Positions 26,954 through 35,685 of a DNA stretch of 64,000 bases are shown here, in pieces. Source of the stretch: Pseudomonas eucalypticola (GTDB taxonomy: Bacteria > Pseudomonadota > Gammaproteobacteria > Pseudomonadales > Pseudomonadaceae); the NCBI RefSeq assembly GCF_013374995.1, contig NZ_CP056030.1, positions 5,922,501-5,986,500 on the forward strand, read 5' to 3'. The translations under genes and the position numbers were made by a program. The notes beneath the pieces are model-generated. The model worked only from the letters and a program-made list of their open reading frames with translations, did not search any database and was not told the DNA's origin. Position 1 is the first letter of the stretch. Each line of letters begins with the position of its first letter.

Positions 26954-26995
26954 GTCGCCGCTGTGCAAGTGCGGGTCGCCGCAGTGCGAATTCTG
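26954..26995 (+). promoter_or_regulatory. Candidate CdhR operator upstream of caiX
   Basis: Two direct repeats spaced exactly 21 bp start at 26954 (GTCGCCGCTGTGC) and 26975 (GTCGCCGCAGTGC), matching at 12 of 13 positions. The spacing and placement, 84 bp upstream of the caiX ATG and 41 bp upstream of cdhR, fit an AraC-family activator. The binding protein is inferred to be CdhR. Confidence 0.6.
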
Positions 26996-27078
26996 CAAAG
27001 CGAGGCAAGCTACCTTGTGGTCCAGGGTGCGCAGACGCCACCCCCATAACAATCAGAACTGCCGCCTGAGGAGCCATC

Positions 27079-28023
27079 ATGAAAAGACTGATCAGCTGCT
27101 GTCTGCTGATGCTCACCGGTACCGCGGTGCTCTCGGCCGCCCAGGCCGCCGAACCGCAAAGCTGCAAGAACGTGCGCCTGGGTGTGGTGAACTGGACCGA
27201 CGTGATGGCCACCAGTGCCATGACCCAGGTACTGCTCGACGGCCTCGGTTACCAGACCAAACAGACCAGCGCGTCGCAGCAGATCATCTTCGCGGGTATT
27301 CGAGACCAGCGACTGGATATGTTCCTCGGGTACTGGAACCCGCTGATGACCCAGACCATTACCCCTTTCGTGGAACAGAACCAGGTGAAAGTGCTGGCCG
27401 AACCGAGCCTCAAGGACGCCCGCGCTACCCTTGCGGTGCCCACCTACCTGGCGGAAAAAGGCCTGAAGACATTCAGCGACATCGCCACATTCAAGAAGGA
27501 GTTGGGGGGCAAGATCTACGGCATCGAGCCTGGCTCGGGTGCCAACAAGCAGATCAAGGACATGATCGCCAAGAACCAGTTCGGCCTCGGCGACTTCCAA
27601 CTGGTGGAGTCCAGTGAGGCGGGCATGCTGTCGGCCGTGACCCGCGCGACCCAGCGCAATGAGGCCATTGTGTTCTTCGGCTGGGCGCCGCACCCCATGA
27701 ACGTGAACCTGAAGATGACCTACCTCAGCGGTAGCCAGGACGCGCTAGGCCCGAACGAAGGCATGGCCACGGTGTGGACGGTCACTGCGCCGGACTATGC
27801 CAGCCGTTGCCCCAATGTCGGCAAATTGCTCACCAACCTGACCTTCAGCGCCGCCGACGAGAGCCGCATGATGCAGCCGCTGCTGGACCACAAGGACGCC
27901 TTGGCCTCAGCCAAGGCCTGGCTCCAGGCGCACCCCGAAGACCGGAAACGCTGGCTGGCCGGTGTGACCACCTTCGACGGCAAGCCGGCCGAACAGAATT
28001 TGCAACTCACCTCTACCCCCTGA
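27079..28023 (+). CDS. caiX: Carnitine-binding periplasmic protein of the Cbc ABC system
   Basis: A 314-residue type-OpuAC substrate-binding protein with a signal peptide ([23 protein letters not shown]). Aromatic ligand-box motifs are seen in [20 protein letters not shown] and [10 protein letters not shown], the last a quaternary-ammonium cage element shared with CbcX (FLGWEPHPMN at about 38110). There is no permease or ATPase gene beside it; in P. aeruginosa CaiX delivers carnitine to the CbcWV core, encoded here at 38528-40548. It begins the caiX-cdhC-cdhA-cdhB unit with a GAGGAG ribosome site. Confidence 0.92.
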   Translation: MKRLISCCLLMLTGTAVLSAAQAAEPQSCKNVRLGVVNWTDVMATSAMTQVLLDGLGYQTKQTSASQQIIFAGIRDQRLDMFLGYWNPLMTQTITPFVEQNQVKVLAEPSLKDARATLAVPTYLAEKGLKTFSDIATFKKELGGKIYGIEPGSGANKQIKDMIAKNQFGLGDFQLVESSEAGMLSAVTRATQRNEAIVFFGWAPHPMNVNLKMTYLSGSQDALGPNEGMATVWTVTAPDYASRCPNVGKLLTNLTFSAADESRMMQPLLDHKDALASAKAWLQAHPEDRKRWLAGVTTFDGKPAEQNLQLTSTP

Positions 28024-28100
28024 CTGATCCCGTTTACGCCCTGGTGGGGCCGGCTCGCCGGCTTCACCGGGAGGCGTGCGCCTGCCATAAAGGAGATAGC

Positions 28101-28988
28101 ATGAACCACGACGTCATTATCACCTGCGCCCTCACCGGTGCCGGCGACACCACCGGCAAGAGCCACCTGGTACCCATCACCCCCAAGCAGATCGCCGCCG
28201 CCGCGGTGGAAGCCGCCAAGGCCGGCGCCACTGTTGTGCACTGCCACGTTCGCGACCCGCACACCGGCAGATTCAGCCGAGATGTGGCGCTGTACCGGGA
28301 AGTGATGGCGCGCATTCGCGAGGCCGACATCGACATCATCGTCAACCTCACCGCTGGCATGGGCGGCGACCTGGAAATCGGCTCCGGCGAAACCCCCATG
28401 GAGTTTGGGCCCGGTACCGACCTGGTTGGTCCTCTGACCCGCCTGGCCCACGTGGAAGAACTGTTGCCGGAAATATGCACCCTGGACTGCGGCACGCTCA
28501 ACTTCGGCGACGGCGACAGCATTTACGTTTCAACACCCGCCCAACTGCGCGCCGGAGCCAAGCGCATCACCGAGCTGGGGGTGAAGGCCGAACTGGAAAT
28601 TTTCGACACCGGCCACCTGTGGTTCGCCAAACAGATGATCAAGGAAGGCCTGCTGCACGATCCGCTGTTCCAGCTATGCCTGGGCATCCCCTGGGGCGCG
28701 CCGGCCGACACCACCACGATGAAAGCCATGGTCGACAACCTGCCCGCGAACGCGGTGTGGGCCGGCTTCGGTATTGGCCGCATGCAAATGCCCATGGCCG
28801 CGCAAGCGGTGTTGCTGGGCGGCAACGTGCGCGTGGGCCTGGAAGACAACCTGTGGCTGGAAAAAGGCGTACTGGCAACCAACGGCCAACTGGTGGAACG
28901 CGTCAGCGAGATCCTTGTCCGCCTGGGCGCTCGCGTACTCACACCGGCCGAAGGCCGAGCCAAGATGAACCTGATTCGTCGCACCTGA
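28101..28988 (+). CDS. cdhC: 3-dehydrocarnitine:acetyl-CoA trimethylamine-type transferase (BKACE family)
   Basis: A 295-residue beta-keto acid cleavage enzyme. In carnitine catabolism it converts 3-dehydrocarnitine and acetyl-CoA to betainyl-CoA and acetoacetate. The family's zinc site is visible as [12 protein letters not shown] (His-x-His near residue 48) and the later [24 protein letters not shown] is the substrate loop. AGGAG lies 6 bases before the ATG at 28101. It precedes cdhA by 9 bases, supporting coupled expression. The substrate assignment comes from context, since the fold alone covers many beta-keto acids. Confidence 0.92.
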   Translation: MNHDVIITCALTGAGDTTGKSHLVPITPKQIAAAAVEAAKAGATVVHCHVRDPHTGRFSRDVALYREVMARIREADIDIIVNLTAGMGGDLEIGSGETPMEFGPGTDLVGPLTRLAHVEELLPEICTLDCGTLNFGDGDSIYVSTPAQLRAGAKRITELGVKAELEIFDTGHLWFAKQMIKEGLLHDPLFQLCLGIPWGAPADTTTMKAMVDNLPANAVWAGFGIGRMQMPMAAQAVLLGGNVRVGLEDNLWLEKGVLATNGQLVERVSEILVRLGARVLTPAEGRAKMNLIRRT

Positions 28989-28997
28989 GGACTCGCC

Positions 28998-29963
28998 ATG
29001 ACCTTCATCACCGAAATCAAAACCTTTGCCGCCCTGGGCAGCGGTGTCATCGGCAGCGGCTGGGTTGCCCGCGCCCTGGCCCACGGCCTGGACGTGGTCG
29101 CCTGGGACCCTGCCCCCGGCGCTGAAGCGGCGCTGCGCAAGCGCGTCGCCAACGCCTGGCCGGCCCTGGTGCAAAACGGCCTGGCAGCGGGTGCGTCTCG
29201 GGAACGCCTGCAATTTGTCGACACGGTGGAGGCCTGCGTGCGCAACGCTGACTTCATCCAGGAGAGCGCCCCCGAACGGCTGGACCTCAAGCTGGAGCTT
29301 CACGCCAGGATCAGCGCGGCGGCCAAGCCCGATGCGCTGATCGGCTCCAGCACTTCGGGCCTGCTGCCCAGTGAGTTCTACGAAGGCGCTGTCCACCCGG
29401 AACGCTGCGTGGTAGGCCATCCCTTCAACCCGGTTTACCTGTTGCCGCTGGTGGAAGTGGTGGGCGGCCAGCAGACGGCGCCCGAAGCGGTGCAGGCGGC
29501 GATCAAGGTCTACCAGGCACTGGGCATGCGCCCGCTGCACGTGCGCAAGGAAGTGCCCGGTTTCATCGCCGACCGGCTACTGGAAGCGCTGTGGCGCGAA
29601 GCCTTGCACCTGGTCAACGACGGGGTAGCCACCACCGGTGAAATCGACGATGCCATTCGCTTCGGCGCTGGCCTGCGCTGGTCGTTCATGGGCACCTTCC
29701 TGACCTACACCCTGGCGGGCGGCGACGCTGGCATGCGCCACTTCATGAACCAATTCGGCCCGGCCCTGAAGCTGCCCTGGACCTACCTTCCCGCGCCGGA
29801 ACTGAGCGACAAACTGATCGATGACGTGGTCGACGGCACCACCGAGCAATTGGGCAGGCACAGCATCAGCGCCCTGGAACGCTACCGCGACGACTGCCTG
29901 CTGGCAGTACTGGAAGCAGTGCGTGCGACCAAGGCCAGACATGGCATGGAGTTCAGCGAATGA
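28998..29963 (+). CDS. cdhA: L-carnitine 3-dehydrogenase
   Basis: NAD-dependent oxidation of L-carnitine to 3-dehydrocarnitine. The 321-residue protein is of the 3-hydroxyacyl-CoA dehydrogenase fold. The nucleotide-binding motif [17 protein letters not shown] is at residues about 11-27, the catalytic His region is [20 protein letters not shown], and the C-terminal dimerisation helices follow. It ends in an ATGA overlap with cdhB. Some species have cdhA fused to a thioesterase domain; here they are two genes. Confidence 0.95.
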   Translation: MTFITEIKTFAALGSGVIGSGWVARALAHGLDVVAWDPAPGAEAALRKRVANAWPALVQNGLAAGASRERLQFVDTVEACVRNADFIQESAPERLDLKLELHARISAAAKPDALIGSSTSGLLPSEFYEGAVHPERCVVGHPFNPVYLLPLVEVVGGQQTAPEAVQAAIKVYQALGMRPLHVRKEVPGFIADRLLEALWREALHLVNDGVATTGEIDDAIRFGAGLRWSFMGTFLTYTLAGGDAGMRHFMNQFGPALKLPWTYLPAPELSDKLIDDVVDGTTEQLGRHSISALERYRDDCLLAVLEAVRATKARHGMEFSE

Positions 29964-30415
29964 TCACCTACCAAACGCCGGTGCTGGAAGAGTGGGTGGA
30001 CTACAACGGGCACCTGCGCGATGCCTTCTACTTGCTGATTTTCAGCTATGCCACCGACGCCTTCATGACGGAAATTGGCGTGGACCCCATCAGGGACCAG
30101 CATTCACTGTTTACCCTGGAATGCCACCTCAACTACCTGCACGAAGTAAAACGCGATGCCCTCGTGCAAGTGCGCACGCAGGTCATTGCCCATGACAGGA
30201 AGCGTTTGCACCTTCACCACAGCCTGATGCTCGCAGATGAAAGCGCCCCAGTTGCCGTGACCGAACAGATGCTGCTGCACGTGGATTTGAACGGCCCCCG
30301 TTCCGCCGACTTCAACGCCACGACAGTGCACCGGTTGAACAGCGTCATCGAGCAACAAACGCACTTGCCAGCCCCTTCCCACTGCGGCAGAACCATTGGT
30401 CTCGACCCGAATTGA
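29960..30415 (+). CDS. cdhB: Betainyl-CoA thioesterase
   Basis: A 151-residue hotdog-fold thioesterase that releases glycine betaine from betainyl-CoA, the last step of the carnitine branch. The hotdog signature [18 protein letters not shown] contains the catalytic Asp of the 4-hydroxybenzoyl-CoA thioesterase type. The start overlaps the cdhA stop by 4 bases. The product feeds GbcAB directly, which links the carnitine and betaine blocks of this window. Confidence 0.92.
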   Translation: MITYQTPVLEEWVDYNGHLRDAFYLLIFSYATDAFMTEIGVDPIRDQHSLFTLECHLNYLHEVKRDALVQVRTQVIAHDRKRLHLHHSLMLADESAPVAVTEQMLLHVDLNGPRSADFNATTVHRLNSVIEQQTHLPAPSHCGRTIGLDPN

Positions 30416-30524
30416 TCATGAACGTGACAAACTTTCCCTCTCGCCAAGGTGCACCGTCATATTTATCGTGAAGCCACCTGAAGACTCATTCTTCCGGACG
30501 TGTTTTTTTGAAAAGGACTTCATT

Positions 30525-31337
30525 ATGCTTATTACCACTGACACTTCCATTACCCAGCGACTGGCGGCCTTCGAGGCATTGGCATTACCAGACTATGCCG
30601 AAACCGGTATAGGAACACGGGCAATTCTGGAAGACGAAGACGACTACGCGCCTGAGGAATCCGAACGTCGTGGCGTGGTGGCCGGCAATGCAATCAACAC
30701 CTTCGAGGGTGAACTTTCGCTGCCCAACGAGCGTGACCTGAACAACATGGGCCGCTATGCCGAAGCCGTTGCCAATCGCCAGGTCGACAAGGAAAAGGAT
30801 ATACGCCAATGGTACAGAAAGTACACCGAGGTCATGGGTGTCCTCGGACTTGGCCTGCAGAGCTTTGGGTTTGAAGAACGAGGCACCACCGACGCCTCGG
30901 TGAAAGTCGATGCCGTCGCCCTGAAGCTGCTGGGCGGCGCCGCTATGGGCGCAGGCAAAGCCGGCCAGATCCTGGTTGCCAGCATCAAGGACGCCCTGAG
31001 CGCCATCAAGGATGACCAGAAAGCCCTGGGGTTGTTCGAAAAGCAAAGCAGTAACACGAAAGGCGCAAACTTCCAGATGATGCCTGCCGGGCAGAAAGCC
31101 AATGGTAGTTGCGTGGTATTGTTGGCCTGTTCCTACTTCCACAGTTCGATCAACAAAGGCAAAGTGCTGTTCGTCTCATGGAACAAGTCCAAGATCAATA
31201 TTTACGGTTCCGCGCAACGGACCATGTTCATTCGCGATGACTACGATGACGAAATGCGCACGGAAGTCGCGCGGTGGTTGAAGAAAAACGCCAAATACCA
31301 GTTCGCCAGCTTCAAGTTGCCGGATGATGAAAAGTAA
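30525..31337 (+). CDS. Unrecognised protein, lower-GC gene downstream of cdhB
   Basis: A 270-residue protein with an AAAAGGA ribosome site 7 bases before the ATG at 30525. The frame is open upstream into 30396 but without protein-like sequence. It has an acidic N-terminus (LEDEDDYAPEESER), a central Gly/Ala-rich hydrophobic helix (LKLLGGAAMGAGKAGQILVA, near residues 127-146) and a C-terminal beta-rich part with repeated aromatic strands (CVVLLACSYFHSS, KVLFVSWNKSKINIYG). No signal peptide. An amphipathic or membrane-inserting helix plus beta region recalls toxins or effectors, but this is speculation. It may be a remote relative of 24189-24959. Confidence 0.75.
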   Translation: MLITTDTSITQRLAAFEALALPDYAETGIGTRAILEDEDDYAPEESERRGVVAGNAINTFEGELSLPNERDLNNMGRYAEAVANRQVDKEKDIRQWYRKYTEVMGVLGLGLQSFGFEERGTTDASVKVDAVALKLLGGAAMGAGKAGQILVASIKDALSAIKDDQKALGLFEKQSSNTKGANFQMMPAGQKANGSCVVLLACSYFHSSINKGKVLFVSWNKSKINIYGSAQRTMFIRDDYDDEMRTEVARWLKKNAKYQFASFKLPDDEK

Positions 31338-31343
31338 GCACTG

Positions 31344-31380
31344 AAAAAAAGCCCCGATCCAGCCGTATCCGGATCGGGGC
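31344..31380 (-). terminator. Rho-independent terminator oriented for minus-strand transcription
   Basis: GCCCCGATCC at 31351-31360 and GGATCGGGGC at 31371-31380 form a 10-bp perfect stem with a 10-base loop. Seven A residues precede it on the plus strand (31344-31350), so a minus-strand transcript would end in a U-run. On the plus strand no T-run follows. It may still stop transcription of the gene ending at 31337. Confidence 0.75.
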
Positions 31381-31582
31381 ACAGTGTGTTGCGTTCAACG
31401 TAACGAAGTCGACCAAACCCGCACGCTGGAAGCCCGGCCAGTGTGCCCCGCGCCATGGCCCGTCAGTTAGCTGAAAACGACGTGCTCATGCCCACGGCAG
31501 CCACGCCGACAATCGCCTCTTGCCGTGCCGCCGGGGCGCTTCCAGAATCGCCCCAAGCCCCTTCGGAAAAAGGACTCGCCTC

Positions 31583-31843
31583 ATGATGCACGTGGATCTG
31601 ATTGACCAGGACGACCTGCTCGGCCAACTCAAGGCCCTGGGCTTCGACATGCCGGCCGGCGCCAGCGCCGAACAGGCCTGCGAATGCGCGGTGCGAGGCT
31701 TGAGCGAGGCGCGAGCGAAGGCCTTGCGCAAACTGGTCGAGCAGCTGCTTACCGGCAGCGCCACCATTCTGCCGGCCGTGCGCCAGGCCATCGACAAGCA
31801 GTTGCTGCCGGCGCTGGCGCAGTACCAGCAAACCCGCGGCTGA
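31583..31843 (+). CDS. Small helical conserved-looking protein of unknown function
   Basis: An 86-residue cytoplasmic protein, mostly helical, with two cysteines in QACECAVRGLS. An AAAGGA ribosome site is 8 bases before the first of two adjacent ATGs (31583). Codon choice is that of its high-GC neighbours, which argues for a genuine gene. No function is recognised. Upstream, 31381-31582 holds nothing I can identify beyond the terminator at its left edge. Confidence 0.65.
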   Translation: MMHVDLIDQDDLLGQLKALGFDMPAGASAEQACECAVRGLSEARAKALRKLVEQLLTGSATILPAVRQAIDKQLLPALAQYQQTRG

Positions 31844-32008
31844 ACCTTCCCTGCTGGCCCGAAACCGGCGGGCCAGACGCTTTCGCATCAGCACAGCATA
31901 AACAGAACACATACCTGCATAACCGTTTCGCGGCAGACTTGGGGTAAAACTGGTCGTACCGTCTCTTTACAGCGCCTTGGCGCGATGAAAATAAAGAGAG
32001 TGATGCCC

Positions 32009-33373
32009 ATGAACCAGCGTGCAGCCGTTGACGTCAAGGCGTGGATCGACACCCGTGCCATCTCCCCCTATCAGTGGCTGGTGCTTGCACTGTGCTCCTT
32101 GATCATCCTGTTCGATGGCTACGATGCGGCGGTCATGGGCTTCATTGCCCCTGCCCTGTCCCAGGACTGGAGCCTTGCGCCGGCCCAGATGGGCCTGATC
32201 CTCGGCGCCGCGATGTTTGGCGTAGCCCTGGGCGCGCTGGTGGCCGGCCCCTACTCCGACCGCCTGGGCCGCAAGCGGGTGCTGCTGGTGTCCATTGCCA
32301 GCTTCGGTTTGTTCAGCGTGCTGTGTGTGTTCGCTCGCAACCCCTATGAAATGGCGTTGCTGCGCTTCCTGACCGGATTGGGCCTGGGCGCCGTGATGCC
32401 CAATTGCGTGACGCTCGTGTCGGAATACATGCCCGAGCGCCGTCGCGGCCTGTTGATCACCCTGATGTACTGCGGTTTCAACATCGGCTCCGGCGCGGGC
32501 GGTTTCATCGCCGCCGGGCTGTTGCCACACGGTGGCTGGAAGGCGGTTTTGCTGGTGGGGGGGCTTGGTCCACTGCTGACACTGCCGATACTTGTCTGGC
32601 TGCTGCCCGAGTCGGCGCTGTACATGGTGGTTCGCAACCATGCCCAAGGCAGTATTGCTGGGGTCCTCGCCCATATGGGCGGTACCTTCGCCCACGGCAC
32701 GCGCTTCGTGCTCAAGACCCCGGCCATCGACAACAAGGCCCAGGTCCTCAAGCTGTTTTCCAAAGGCTACGCCCAAGGCACCTTGATGCTGTGGCTGACC
32801 TATTTCATGGGGCTGTTCGTGATTTACCTGCTCAACGGCTGGCTGCCGACCATCATGCGCACCAGTGGGCTGAGCCTGGAAAAAGCCGCGGTCACCGCCG
32901 GCTTGTTTCAGCTGGGCGGCACCCTGGGTGGCCTGCTGGTGGGCAGCCTGATGGACCATTTCCAGGCGCGCAAGAAGGTCATCGGCCTGTTCTATCTGCT
33001 GGGCATGTGCTGCCTGCTGGCCGAGGGCATCTTCGGGTTTGGGCCAGCGGTCCTGGGCATGCTGGTGTTCGTCAGCGGCCTGTGCGTGAACGGTGCGCAA
33101 ACCGGCCTGCAAGCCTTCTCGCCCACCTTCTACCCCACCGACATGCGCGCCACGGGGGTCAGCTGGATGCATGGCATTGGCCGTAGCGGCGCTATCATCA
33201 GCTCGTCCATGGGCGGCCTGCTGCTGGGTGCGTTCCCTGGTACCACCAGTATCTTCATCGTGTTGTCGGTGCCAGCGCTGTTCGCCGCGCTGGCCATCGT
33301 CAACCACCGCAATGCCGTAGTGACTCCACCGCTCAAGCCTGCCCCGCGCCTGCTTGAAGCACCTGCCCGATGA
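32009..33373 (+). CDS. MFS transporter of the aromatic acid:proton symporter (AAHS) family
   Basis: A 12-helix inner-membrane symporter of 454 residues. Family marks are DGYDAAVMGFIAPAL in helix 1, the loop 2-3 signature DRLGRKRVLL, and RFLTGLGLGAVMPNCVTL in helix 4. Acidic and basic residues of the AAHS family in helix 1 (Asp of FDGYD) are conserved, pointing to an aromatic or similar carboxylate as substrate. In-frame ATGs at 31985, 32003 and 32009 compete; I prefer 32009 because of its spacing from AGAGAG. The amidohydrolase gene follows after 7 bases, so transport and hydrolysis are probably coupled. Confidence 0.88.
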   Translation: MNQRAAVDVKAWIDTRAISPYQWLVLALCSLIILFDGYDAAVMGFIAPALSQDWSLAPAQMGLILGAAMFGVALGALVAGPYSDRLGRKRVLLVSIASFGLFSVLCVFARNPYEMALLRFLTGLGLGAVMPNCVTLVSEYMPERRRGLLITLMYCGFNIGSGAGGFIAAGLLPHGGWKAVLLVGGLGPLLTLPILVWLLPESALYMVVRNHAQGSIAGVLAHMGGTFAHGTRFVLKTPAIDNKAQVLKLFSKGYAQGTLMLWLTYFMGLFVIYLLNGWLPTIMRTSGLSLEKAAVTAGLFQLGGTLGGLLVGSLMDHFQARKKVIGLFYLLGMCCLLAEGIFGFGPAVLGMLVFVSGLCVNGAQTGLQAFSPTFYPTDMRATGVSWMHGIGRSGAIISSSMGGLLLGAFPGTTSIFIVLSVPALFAALAIVNHRNAVVTPPLKPAPRLLEAPAR

Positions 33374-33380
33374 GTGATTC

Positions 33381-34223
33381 ATGAGCGTATTGACCCAACC
33401 CAAGATCGACTGCCACCACCACATCTTCGACCCTGCCCGGTTTCCGTACGTGGCCGATACCCAGTACCGCCCCGAGGGCCATGAACTGGGTACCGCAGCG
33501 CATTACAGCGCGGTGATGCAGGCCTACAACATTCGCCACTCGTTGATCGTGGGCCCTACGTCGGGCTACAACACCGATAACCGCTGCCTGCTGGCGGCGC
33601 TCGCCGAACGCCCGGGGCGGTCCAAGGGCATCGCGGTGGTGCCGCTGGATATCGCCAGCGATGAGCTGGCGGCGCTCAAGGCGCAGGGCGTGGTCGGCAT
33701 CGCGTTCAACGTCGCCATGCTCGGCACCGCACCGTTCCTGGATGTGGACGGCCTGATGGGGCGCCTGGCCGAACTGGAGCTGTTCGCCCAGGTGCAGGTG
33801 ATGGACGATCAGTTGCCCGCGTTGATGCCATTGCTCAAGCGCAACCGCACGCCGCTGCTGATCGACCACAGTGGCCGCCCGGACGTACGCGCCGGCGTTG
33901 ACCAGCCGGCGTTCCAGGCGCTGCTGGCGCTGGCCGGCCAGGAACGCACCTTCGTGAAGTTGTCGGGGCTGTCGAAGTTTTCCCGCCAAGCCTATCCCTG
34001 GTCCGACGGCCATCCCTACCAACGGGCACTGCTGGAAGCGTTCGGGGCCGAGCGCTGCATGTGGGGTTCGGACTGGCCGTTCCTGCGCGCCAACGAACGC
34101 ATGGACATCGGCAGCCTGTTGCTGCTGCTAGAGCAGTTGTTCCCGGATGAAACCGTGCGCGAACAGATACTGTGGAGCACGCCCAAGCATCTGTTCGGCT
34201 TCGCCGATAGCCTCAGATCCTGA
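33381..34223 (+). CDS. Metal-dependent amidohydrolase (COG3618, lactonase-like)
   Basis: A 280-residue TIM-barrel hydrolase of the 2-pyrone-4,6-dicarboxylate lactonase / sulfomuconolactone hydrolase type. Metal-binding residues are seen in KIDCHHHIFDP near the N-terminus, LLIDHSGRPD in the middle and MWGSDWPF (catalytic Asp) near residue 225. The natural substrate is likely a lactone or cyclic amide brought in by the adjacent AAHS transporter, but cannot be named. Its 3' end overlaps the 3' end of gbdR by 11 bases in convergent arrangement. Confidence 0.85.
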   Translation: MSVLTQPKIDCHHHIFDPARFPYVADTQYRPEGHELGTAAHYSAVMQAYNIRHSLIVGPTSGYNTDNRCLLAALAERPGRSKGIAVVPLDIASDELAALKAQGVVGIAFNVAMLGTAPFLDVDGLMGRLAELELFAQVQVMDDQLPALMPLLKRNRTPLLIDHSGRPDVRAGVDQPAFQALLALAGQERTFVKLSGLSKFSRQAYPWSDGHPYQRALLEAFGAERCMWGSDWPFLRANERMDIGSLLLLLEQLFPDETVREQILWSTPKHLFGFADSLRS

Positions 34224-35316
34224 CGCTGGCGAACGTCGACTCGTTGCGCGCCTGGCTCAACGCCGACATCGGCCCCGACAGCGGCGCCAGCACCATGGCC
34301 TGCGGGATCGGCATCATCGCCACTTGCTGGGTGGTGTTGGACCCCACGCGCTCGTCACGTGGCGGAATGCCGAAGTATTCGCGGTAGCACTTGGAAAAGT
34401 GCGGCGTAGACACGAACCCGCAGACCGACGCCACCTCGATGATCGACATGGGCGTCTGCTTGAGCAGTTGCCGGGCGCGGATCAAGCGCAGCTTGAGGTA
34501 ATAACGCGACGGCGAGCAATGCAGGTACTTCTGGAACAGCCGCTCCAGCTGGCGGCGCGAAACCGACACGTACACCGCCAGCTCATCCAGGTCGATGGGC
34601 TCTTCCAGGTTGGCTTCCATCAGCGCGACGATTTCCTGCAGCTTCGGCTGGTTGGTGCCCAGCATGTGCTTGAGCGGCACGCGCTGGTGGTCCTGTTCAT
34701 TGCGAATGCGCTCGTAGACGAACATCTCCGAGATGGCCGCCGACAGCTCGCGACCATGGTCGCGGCTGATCAGGTGCAGCATCATGTCCAGCGGCGCGGT
34801 GCCGCCCGAGCTGGTGAAACGGTTGCGGTCCAGGGTGAACAGGCGCGTGCTCATGGCCACCCGCGGGAAAGCCTCCTGCATGGAGGCCAGGCATTCCCAG
34901 TGCACGCTGCAATCGAAACCGTCGAGCAGACCGGCGCACGCCAGCGCCCAGCTGCCGGTACACACCGCGCCCAGGCGCTTGGACTGGCGGGCCTGGCTTT
35001 GCAGCCAGGTGACGTGCTCGCGGGTGACCGTGCGCTGTATGCCGATACCGCCGCACACAATCACCGTGTCCATGGCCGGCGCCTTGTGCATGGCCGCGTC
35101 CGGGGTGATCTGCAGGCCGTCGCTGGCCCACACCTGCCCGCCGTCCACGCTCAGGGTGGTCCAGCGATACAGCTCGCGGCCGGACAGCTGGTTGGCCATG
35201 CGCAGCGGTTCGACTGCGGAGGCCAGGGAAATCAGCGTGAAATTATCCAGCAGCAGAAAGCCGATGGATTGAGGCGTACGGGTCTGGGGTTGGGCCCCGG
35301 AGTTGAACGACGTCAT
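34213..35316 (-). CDS. gbdR: Glycine betaine / dimethylglycine-responsive activator GbdR
   Basis: A 367-residue GlxA-type AraC regulator. The N-terminal DJ-1/PfpI-like sensor domain (about 20-200) includes the VCTGSWALACAGLLDG nucleophile-elbow-like region. The C-terminal AraC domain (about 225-325) has two helix-turn-helices: VSRRQLERLFQKYLHCSPSRYY and SIIEVASVCGFVSTPHFSKCY. The length matches GbdR of P. aeruginosa, which activates gbcAB, dgcAB, sox, cbc and sda genes when betaine or dimethylglycine is present. All of these targets are in this window. In P. aeruginosa gbdR itself is under nitrogen control through sigma-54, and a weak sigma-54-like sequence is seen upstream here. Confidence 0.95.
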   Translation of the reverse strand: MTSFNSGAQPQTRTPQSIGFLLLDNFTLISLASAVEPLRMANQLSGRELYRWTTLSVDGGQVWASDGLQITPDAAMHKAPAMDTVIVCGGIGIQRTVTREHVTWLQSQARQSKRLGAVCTGSWALACAGLLDGFDCSVHWECLASMQEAFPRVAMSTRLFTLDRNRFTSSGGTAPLDMMLHLISRDHGRELSAAISEMFVYERIRNEQDHQRVPLKHMLGTNQPKLQEIVALMEANLEEPIDLDELAVYVSVSRRQLERLFQKYLHCSPSRYYLKLRLIRARQLLKQTPMSIIEVASVCGFVSTPHFSKCYREYFGIPPRDERVGSNTTQQVAMMPIPQAMVLAPLSGPMSALSQARNESTFASVRI

Positions 35317-35397
35317 CGCGGTATCTCCTCACTCAAAGCGGGTGATGGCCTCAGGCGGAGGCTCTTCTTATCGCCCTGCTCGCAGGAGGGCTTTGCA

Positions 35398-35619
35398 ATG
35401 ACAACGCAAATGCCATGCCTGAAATTGAATGCCCATTCAATTACTCCTGAAAACGACGTCGCTCTGCGGCCAGTTGCCGCACAAGGCAAAATGCCACCCA
35501 TGGCGGCGCCCAAGGGCTGTGAGCAATTCGGTAGCACTTGTGTGAAGCGACGGGCGGTGGCCGCGCAACAGTGTCACCGCAAGCACGGGAGGACGGCAGC
35601 CAGCGACTGGCCGCCGTAG
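35398..35619 (+). CDS. Possible 73-residue small protein between gbdR and sdaB
   Basis: An open frame from ATG 35398, MTTQMPCLKLNAHSITPE at its start, preceded by an unusually good ribosome site (AGGAGGG, 6 bases upstream). It is divergent from gbdR within the 369-bp gap. It contains three cysteines and no membrane segment, and ends in Arg-rich sequence that may be non-coding. It could be a small regulator, a leader peptide, or chance. Beyond this frame and the weak sigma-54 match the gap holds nothing recognised. Confidence 0.25.
   Translation: MTTQMPCLKLNAHSITPENDVALRPVAAQGKMPPMAAPKGCEQFGSTCVKRRAVAAQQCHRKHGRTAASDWPP
35399..35417 (-). promoter_or_regulatory. Weak sigma-54-like promoter upstream of gbdR
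   Basis: On the minus strand the sequence reads TGGCATTTGCGTTGT, i.e. TGGCA-N7-TTG with the -24 GG and -12 G at the right distance but TTGT in place of TTGC. It is 83-101 bp upstream of the gbdR start. It is consistent with the nitrogen-regulated sigma-54 control reported for P. aeruginosa gbdR, but the match is imperfect. Confidence 0.3.
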
Positions 35620-35685
35620 GAACGATCGTACGAGGCTAAACGCGCCAAAACGTCGCGAGGGAAACCGGGAGTGGGCGAAAAAGGT

